Of a stretch of DNA of 64,000 nt, positions 32,901 to 41,900 are shown piece after piece. The stretch is from Actinostola sp. cb2023 (Eukaryota > Cnidaria > Anthozoa > Actiniaria > Actinostolidae). The stretch is from the NCBI GenBank assembly GCA_033675265.1, contig JAUJYZ010000540.1, positions 124,001 to 188,000 on the forward strand, read 5' to 3'. Every line of letters begins with the position of its first letter. The first letter of the stretch is position 1. A model generated the notes under the pieces. It was given only the letters and a program-made list of their open reading frames with translations, was not told where the DNA came from and made no database searches. The translations under genes were made by a program, and so were the position numbers.

Positions 32901-35900
32901 CACCTCGACTTGCCCTAAATTCACTGCAGCAGGACACCCGTAACGCTTTTTCGTAACCAAGGTAACGACAGACCACGTGACCATTACGTAGTTTCCAGTA
33001 GTCGTCACAAACTGCACCCCAGACGCCCTTGTGGAGAACTTCTACGCGGCCTTCGTGTGGATTTCGTCCACCGGCCAATCGAAATAGCAATCCTGTGAAG
33101 ATCAAGAGTATTGGTTACTTGGGCTACCTGTGTTACACCAAGTCGGCTAAGCCTGGAATCTGGGCTACCTGTGGTACACCAAGTCTGCCAAACCTGGAAT
33201 TCTGGGCTACCTGGGCTACCTGTGTTACACCAAGTCGGCTAAACCTGGAAATCTGGGCTACCTGTGTTTACTAAGCCTGGAATCTGGCTTCCTGTGGCAA
33301 CCAATGGCTAAAAATCTGGGCTACCTGTGTTACACAAGCCAAACCAAGTACCGGCTAAGCTAAACCTGGAAAATCTGAGCTTCCTGTGGGCACACCAATC
33401 GGCTAAATCTGGAATCTGGGCTACCTGTGTTACACCAAGTCGGCTAAACCTGGAAATCTGGGCTACCTGTGTTACACCAAGTCGGCTAAACCTGGAAATC
33501 TGCAGAGCTCTAGCTCTAAGCTATAACTAGTCTCCTTTGCAGGCGTCCTCAGAGGCTAAGCTATAACCTACTACTACTATTACTAATACTACTAGATAGT
33601 TTATGAATAAAAAAATATTTGGAAATCTGGGCTACCTGTGGTACACCAACTCACCAGTCTTTTCTTTCGACTTGCTGCACTTCACCCCTGCCGTCTCCTC
33701 TATGTTGCAATTGTTCTGACCCCATTCGCGGCTTTTACACGCCTCGATCGTGGTCTCGATCCCCCTACACCTGACGTCATCCAACCACATTTTTTTGCTG
33801 ATGCCATACTTGCCGCAACACGAGACGCTGTCGGCCTGGTCATAACCCAGCATACTGCATACCACGTGACCGTTATTTAAGGACCAGCGGTCATCACATA
33901 TAGTGCCCCACTCGCCATCGTGGTATATTTCTACGCGGCCTTCTTGGGGACCGGGGCCTCCCAGTAAGCGAAGATTCTGGCCTGCAAAAAAGATCGTGGA
34001 ATATTTAACAATTATTCGCCTCGGGCTTATTAGTAACAAGACGCTCAATGAGCGTACACTCGGGCTTATGACAAGGACAATGTCAGTTGCGTGAGGAGAG
34101 ACCTGACAATGACTGACAGTTGCGTGACGAGGGAGACTGTATATACATGTATGTGTCGAGTTCATTTGATTTGCCTTTGACTTTGAGTTCATTTGATTAC
34201 CTTTTGACTTTGAGTTCAATTGATTTGATTTTGATGAGTTCGTGTAAAGGCCCCCTCTCTAGCTTCAGATCCCGAAACGTCGAGTTTGGAATCGAGTTCG
34301 AGTTCGGGTTCGAGTTACGGTTCGAACGTCGAATAAAACAAGGACATCTTCTTCAATACAATATCATTTCTCTGACGTCGTCAGAGACAATCAGTGACAG
34401 TTGAGTGACGAGGGAGACTATGAGTCGGATGAGTACGAACATGATACGTCTTGAGGTTGCATAGGTCAGATGGTTCCGATAACGCCCTCGCGTTACGACA
34501 GTCAGGCAGCAAGCAAAGCGATATTAGCTATCTAAACAAAATCTACTGAAAAATCAAACCCTTGCTCTCTAGCTTCAGAGACATAATACGAAGCTGCTCA
34601 GTAACGGATTATTAACGACATGTTGCTTTCAAAACTAAGATTCATAATCTACTTTAGTCCTGTGTGTGTGGTTTGTTCTTATCTGCTGAGTAATCTTGAA
34701 ACTCGATACGATTAAATACGTCGCATACTTTCGTCATTCTTGAGCCGAAGAAAACTACTACTACCGAAAAACGCATTTTCTAACTCGGGCGGCCTACGGC
34801 CTGGGCCCGAGTAATTACTTTGTTTTTCAGTCTTTGTGTTGTTAGGAAACGCTTTGACCTTCATTTTCCGGCCACTTTCGAAGACCACTTTTCATAATAG
34901 AGTCATTTTCGAGTGAGTGGGAAAGATATGCTTTATGATTGGTTCAGAAAGGAAGCCATTTGAGTGTCACGGTACCACAGGGTTCCCACTCATACGAAAA
35001 CGACTCTATTCACGTGAGTAGTATGATTTCTGCATATAAGGGGATACGGGGGTTTAAACTAGCTCCTTACTTTTCAAAAAGCCAAGTCTCTTTCGACCCT
35101 TGCATTCCACGCCAGCGGACTCTCTGTTAGCATCACAGTTGTGCTCGCCTACGGTACGACTTATACACGTAAATATCGACTCCTCTCTGCCAGTACACTG
35201 GACGTCGTCAAGTACGATTCGCATCGAAGCGCTCGGCCCATATTGAGAGCAACATGACACCTTTCGCGCCTTGATGTGCCCCAGCATACGACATACTACG
35301 TCACCATCTTTGGTATCCCAGTCATCGTCACAGACTCCGCCCCAGATCCCTCGGTAATAGATTTCGACGCGTCCTTCCAATTCATTTCGGCCGCCGGTTA
35401 GACGTACACGCAGCTTTTGATTTTGACCTAGGAAATAGGACATACATTAGGGAGAGTTCAAGGAAGAAGGGTATTTGTAACTATAGTTAACTCTTTATAA
35501 ACCGTACATCTTCGGGGCCCGGCCGGATTAGCTGAGAGGTGTCCATCTTAACTTAGAGAGTGACCGTCTTAGAGAGAGTGCCCGTCTTAGAGAGAGTGAC
35601 CGTCTTAGAGAGAGTGACCGTCTTAGAGAGAGTGCCCGTCTTAGAGAGAGTGACCGTCTTAGAGAGAGTGACCGTCTTAGAGAGAGTGACCGTCTTAGAG
35701 AGAGTGACCGTCTGAGAGAGAGTGACCGTCTTAGAGAGAGTGACCGTCTTAGAGAGAGTGACCGTCTTAGAGAGAGTGATCGTCTTAGAGAGAGTGACCG
35801 TCTGAGAGAGAGTGACCGTCTTAGAGAGAGTGACTGTCTGAGAGAGAGTGACCGTCTTAGAGAGAGTGACCGTCTTAGAGAGAGTGACCGTCTGAGAGAG

Positions 35901-38900
35901 AGTGACCGTCTTAGAGAGAGTGACCGTCTGAGAGAGAGTGACTGTCTTAAGGCCGATTTAGACGGCACGACTTTTGCCTACAACTGTCGCACACAACTTG
36001 CTCGCGCTTACTTACGACACGAATCGTTTCATGTAAATCAGCCTACAACTTGCTCACGACTGTTGCACACAACACGAAAAACGTTGTAGGGATTTTGAAT
36101 CATGTTTCAAAACTCTGCGACAGTCGTAGCCAAAAAAGGTAAAAATATGTCTATTTTACTCTCCTCCATGGGCATAGTAAAATATAGTTAATGGTACCCG
36201 AGCCAGCAGGTCACGCGTTACGTCTATCAGGTTTCAGGCTAAGCGCACACGTTCAAGGCCGATCAAGGTCACTTTCATTACCCATATCAAACTTATGTCC
36301 TGCATCATTGAACATTTGCTCCTGTTGGGATCCAGTATCACGCGGACAACGTTTTTTGTTAATGCTTTGTTTACTAATGCACGTGAGGCCCGATTGATCC
36401 AGCAATTTGTTCACTATGACCGCTAAATAAAGCAGATTCGTACGTGACTGGTTTATCATTTCTGAATTCATATTTTTCCTTTGACAATGTGTAAATCAGG
36501 TAGCTAAAATATAAGAGAGGATGGAAAAGCTGCATATGTTTCCTCAAAGGGAAAATATATCACAAATTCGAACTAACTTATTGATCTCGTGCGTGTAAAT
36601 ATTGGAAATTGCCTTCAAAAAACGTCCTTTCCGAGCCATAATTTATTTGCGAATTCGCCGGCCTATGTAGCTTCTACATACAGACCGCGATACAGAGCAC
36701 CAATATGATGTTCACAATTACCAAACAAAGAGTTTTAGATTTCATTTTGCCACCGCTTAATTAAGTTTAATATACATGTATTTTATATCAAAATGCGCGT
36801 ACAATTACAGAGCATTAGAATCTGGTGGTAGGTTTTTGATTGACACAATTCCCAAGGGTTTCTGAGGGTTTCAGTGCGTAGCGTATGTCACGCTCTCCTA
36901 TCATCAGAAATTTCAGTTCTATCGACTTTGAAGAAACGGAAAATGCCACCTTCAAATCTATTTATTTTTGCTTGAATTGCCAGCTTATTCATTCCTTACA
37001 TATTCGTCTTTTATATTCCGTTGGTAGGTTTTTGATTGACACAATTCCCAAGGATTTCTGAGGGTTTTAGTGCGTAGCGTATGTTACGCTCTCCTATATC
37101 TCTTCAGAAATTTCAGTTCTATCGACTTTGAAGAAACGGAAAATGCCACCTTCAAATCTATTTATTTTTGCTTGAATTGCCAGCTTATTCATTCCTTACA
37201 TATTCATCTTTTATATTCCGTTGGTAGGTTTTTGATTTGTATTTTAACAATGCAGTAAAAAGCAAAAATGTATCAAAATTATGCTGTTTTTCGCCTAAAC
37301 AAGACTCGCCTCATCTGCATATGTGAAACAATGACCTTTTGTATAACATAAGTTTGATATGTATTCTTGTCTGGCTTTCGGGTTTTCCCAACTTCTATCA
37401 CTGCCTTGCATTGGTCAGTGATTTGCGTTTATAAACTATAAAGCATTCATGTCTCTCTCATAGCGCACGTGCCGTCTAGGTTTACTTTAGTACAGCCTTT
37501 AGCATTGGCTAGGTCTTTGCACCTGTTGAACAACTGTCTGGCTATAAAAGCAAGTCAATATAGAATAAATACTCATATCTGCAAGCCTTGCTGCACATAA
37601 CAATATAGTTCAAATAATTTTCCCTCCCACCCTCCCTAGTTTGGGTGCCAATCATTGATATTGTAATATTGTAAATGGAGTTTGTATACCCCTTCAGTTG
37701 GCGGTTAAGTCTGTCTGGCGACTTTCCCAAGCGTATTTTGCTAGCTGGTTAGCATGCTATAGTGACGTCATTGGTACGTCATTGCGTTCGACCTGCCAAT
37801 ACCCTTGTCCGATCCAGCACGCGGAGTGCTGGGGAGATGAGTGAGGCTTTAAAAGGTCATGTTTGTTGTTATGTTTTGCACTAAGGGAGTCGTCACGCCA
37901 GGCTTGCCACGCCATCAGTTGGGCTCATTCCCCCAATTATACGCCACAAATACGTGTACTGTTTTGATGCATAATAATGGGTGGTTGTTAAATACTGCGA
38001 GAAGTGACATTAATGGCGTAAAATGGCGTATCTTGAAACAATTTTGCCGAAGGGGGATAGCGCGGGGAAGTTATTTGACATTAAAATGGTGTACAATGTA
38101 AACAAAGCTCCGGTTTCCAAGAAAGTGAAACAAGAATGGTTAGAGGAAGACATCGAAAAACTTGTAACCTTGTGGGGCGAGGAGGAAGTATTGTACCGAT
38201 GCCGCCACAAAGATTATTTAAAAAGATGCTCGAGCGGCAAAATCCAAACCGAACAAGTTGAACACGATTTTGTAGTGTCGTAAGCTAAAAGTTGTAGCTG
38301 TGTAAATGGTACGTAAGTCAAGTTATAAGCAAGTTGTGTGCGACAGTTGTAGGCAAAAGTCGTGCCGTCTAAATCAGCCTTTAGAGAGTGACCGTTTTAG
38401 AGAGAATGTCCGTCTTAGAGTGAGTGATCGTCATAGAGAGAATGTCCGTCTTAGAGAGAATGTCCGTCTTAGAGAGAATGTCCGTCTTAGAGAGAATGTC
38501 CGTCTTAGAGAGTGACCGTCATAGAGAGAATGTCCGTCTTAGAGAGAATGTCCGTCTTAGAGAGAATGTCCGTCTTAGAGAGAATGTCCGTCTTAGAGAG
38601 AGTGACCGTCATAGAGAGAATGTCCGTCTTAGAGAGAATGTCCGTCTTACAGAGTGACCGTCTTAGAGAGAATGTCCGTCTTAGAGAGAATGTCCGTCTT
38701 AGAGAGAATGTCCGTCTTAGAGAGAATGTCCGTCTTAGAGAGAATGTCCGTCTTAGAGAGAATGTCCGTCTTAGAGAGAATGTCCGTCTTAGAGAGAATG
38801 TCCGTCTTAGAGAGAATGTCCGTCTTAGAGAGTGTCCGTCTTAGAGAGAATGTCCGTCTTAGAGAGAATGTCCGTCTTAGAGGAGAGTGATCGTCTTAGA

Positions 38901-41900
38901 GAGAATGTCCGTCTTAGAGAGAATGTCCGTCTTAGAGAGAATGTCCGTCTTAGAGAGAATGTCCGTCTTAGAGAGAATGTCCGTCTTAGAGAGAATGTCC
39001 GTCTTAGAGAGAATGTCCGTCTTAGAGGAGAGTGATCGTCTTAGAGAGAATGTCCGTCTTACAGAGTGACCGTCATAGAGAATGTCCGTCTTAGAGAGAA
39101 TGTCCGTCTTAGAGAGAATGTCCGTCTTAGAGAGAGTGACCGTCATAGAGAGAATGTCCGTCTTAGAGAGAATGTCCGTCTTACAGAGTGACCGTCTTAG
39201 AGAGTGACCGTCATAGAGAGAGTGACCGTCTTAGAGAGAATGTCCGTCTTAGAGAGAATGTCCGTCTTAGAGAGAATGTCCGTCTTAGAGAGAATGTCCG
39301 TCTTAGAGAGAATGCCCGTCTTAGAGAGTGACCGTCTTAGAGAGAATGACCGTCTTAGAGAGAATGTCCGTCTTAGAGAGAATGTCCGTCTTAGAGAGAG
39401 TGACCGTCATAGAGAGAATGTCCGTCTTAGAGAGAATGTCCGTCTTACAGAGTGACCGTCTTAGAGAGTGACCGTCATAGAGAGAGTGACCGTCTTAGAG
39501 AGAATGTCCGTCTTAGAGAGAATGTCCGTCTTAGAGAGAATGTCCGTCTTAGAGAGAATGACCGTCTTAGAGAGAATGTCCGTCTTAGAGAGAATGTCCG
39601 TCTTAGAGAGAATGTCCGTCTTAGAGAGAATGTCCGTCTTAGAGAGAATGTCCGTCTTAGAATGTCCGTCTTAGAGAGAATGTCCGTCTTAGAGAGAATG
39701 TCCGTCTTAGAGGAGAGTGATCGTCTTAGAGAGAATGTCCGTCTTAGAGAGAATGTCCGTCTTAGAGAGAATGTCCGTCTTAGAGAGAATGCCCGTCTTA
39801 GAGAGTGACCGTCTTAGAGAGAATGACCGTCTTAGAGAGAATGTCCGTCTTAGAGAGAATGTCCGTCTTAGAGAGAGTGACCGTCATAGAGAGAATGTCC
39901 GTCTTAGAGAGAATGTCCGTCTTACAGAGTGACCGTCTTAGAGAGTGACCGTCATAGAGAGAATGTCCGTCTTACAGAGTGACCGTCTTAGAGAGAATGT
40001 CCGTCTTAGAGAGAATGTCCGTCTTAGAGAGAATGTCCGTCTTAGAGAGAATGTCCGTCTTAGAGAGAATGTCCGTCTTAGAGAGAATGTCCGTCTTAGA
40101 ATGTCCGTCTTAGAGAGAATGTCCGTCTTAGAGAGAATGTCCGTCTTAGAGGAGAGTGATCGTCTTAGAGAGAATGTCCGTCTTAGAGAGAATGTCCGTC
40201 TTAGAGGAGAGAGTGATCGTCTTAGAGAGAATGTCCGTATTAGAGGAGAGAGTGATCGTCTTAGAGAGAATGTCCGTCATAGAGAGAATGTCCGTCTTAA
40301 AGAGAATGTCCGTCTTAGAGGAGAGAGTGACCGTCTTAGAGAGAATGTCCATCTTAGACAGGTGTCTGGCTTAGAAGGGAAAAGGACAGCTAAAATTGAG
40401 GAATCCCAAAGATCTGGAAACGTTAAATAAAATTCCAAAGTATCCCCCCTACCCCGCCTCCCCCTCTTTCCCCCGCTTGTTTCCAATTATTAAGTTGATG
40501 ACGTATATAACGGATTAACCGCGAATATCTATTGTATCCGGACGTACTTGGCGTTTAAGCAGCCTTAAATCCCACCAGGATTTTTATTTTTCGACATACA
40601 GATCGGCTGTAAGCGCTTTACATACAACCAAGGGATTTTTACAAGGGTCTGTACCACGCAATATTAAATCTCCTCAGCGGCTCAATACTAAGTAGTGCAC
40701 TGTTCCAGCAACTTCGCTAACGCTAGAGAACTATGCATACAGGGTAGCAAAGACCCCCCCCCCCCCCCCCCCGATCCCCTTTGCTACCCTGTGCATATCA
40801 CCCCACGCTGTGAACACCATTTCTTTCTGTTCCCAAAACCGCTCAACATTCCAGTTGGAGTTAGTTACTATGACCTGTGGTTGGTCTTGGTATTTTGGCA
40901 AAGGAAACTGCAAAAACTCTGTGGTAATACTGAATGGTTCTATTTCCTTCCTAGGGGAGGGTAGGTGCGCTCCCAATGGACATCCCGTGGGAGGGGTGGA
41001 TTGTTCTGAGTGAGAAGGGTGGTAAATTGAAATGAATGGGATCTTTTAATATCTATGTTTTACTATATGTATTTCAAGTTAAAATGAGGTTAGTAAACCC
41101 GAATTCAGCATCGTTGTACACACTGGTGTCCAAACTAGAGTCTTCCTATTGCAGCGCTGAGATCAAAAATGCGCTCAGTTTTGAAGTGCATAGTTGATAA
41201 TGCACGTGCAGATGGCTTCTCGATTTAAAAAACCTTGTGACCCCAAAAGCTAGAGAGGTCAGAATTCCTTTAGCCATATTTCTTTGCCAAAAACCGACTT
41301 AGTTCTAGCTATTACTCAGTCCATGGTCTTGACCGATGCTATAATCCAACTTGACTCGATTTCCTGAATGATTACGTCATTGTCGACCATTCCCTTCGTA
41401 GCTAGACGGAACGTGTTGTGGATTTCTATAACGTGGTATTGGATCTAGCGAGTAAAGGTCTTATCAACACTGTGCTTTCTACTTGTATTATTCGATACCT
41501 CTGTGACGACCTCGATGATAACAGTTGTCAGAGACAGTCGCATGGCTTTGTTTTTCTGAGCTGTTTGCTAGTTTTTCTTTTCGGATCTTGCTTTCAAGTA
41601 ATTAATTTCAACTTTGAGACTAAATTTATAAGGAACACAAAAGTCGTAATTTTTTTGCGTTTGTGTTCCTTAACAATCAATTAATTTATATGTTGCGCTT
41701 TCTTCTCTCTGCCTTTTTTCATTTGAATTCAGTTTTACATTCTTTCACTTTTCACTATCAGTTTTCTTTCTTTCTTTCTTTCTTTCGAATTCTCTTATGT
41801 TTTCTCCCTCGAATCGTTTAGTGTGTGATTTCCTTTCTTACGTTTATTCACCATCTCTCTTTAATTTCCCTTTTCGTCCTTGGTTATTCTATCCTTCTCT

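Larger units (their letters stand above)
35950..38380. mobile_element. PIF/Harbinger-like DNA transposon, 2.4 kb, inserted in a minisatellite
   Basis: Terminal inverted repeats of about 53 bp (AGGCCGATTTAGACGGCACG at the left, one mismatch at the right) are flanked by the 3-bp duplication TTA (35947-35949 and 38381-38383). The TTA is the one inside GTCTTAGAG of the 18-bp unit. A 3-bp TWA target is typical of PIF/Harbinger. Subterminal repeats (GCCTACAACTTGCTC) lie near 36040. No transposase frame was recognised, only a MADF-like remnant. Confidence 0.85.

Noticed and set aside
38306..40430. Frames rich in ENVRLR or ERMSVL
   Set aside because: Translations of the 18-bp minisatellite in an intron.
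41418..41684. 88-codon frame with hydrophobic stretch
   Set aside because: Intronic, no splice signals or domain, and on the strand opposite to the host gene.
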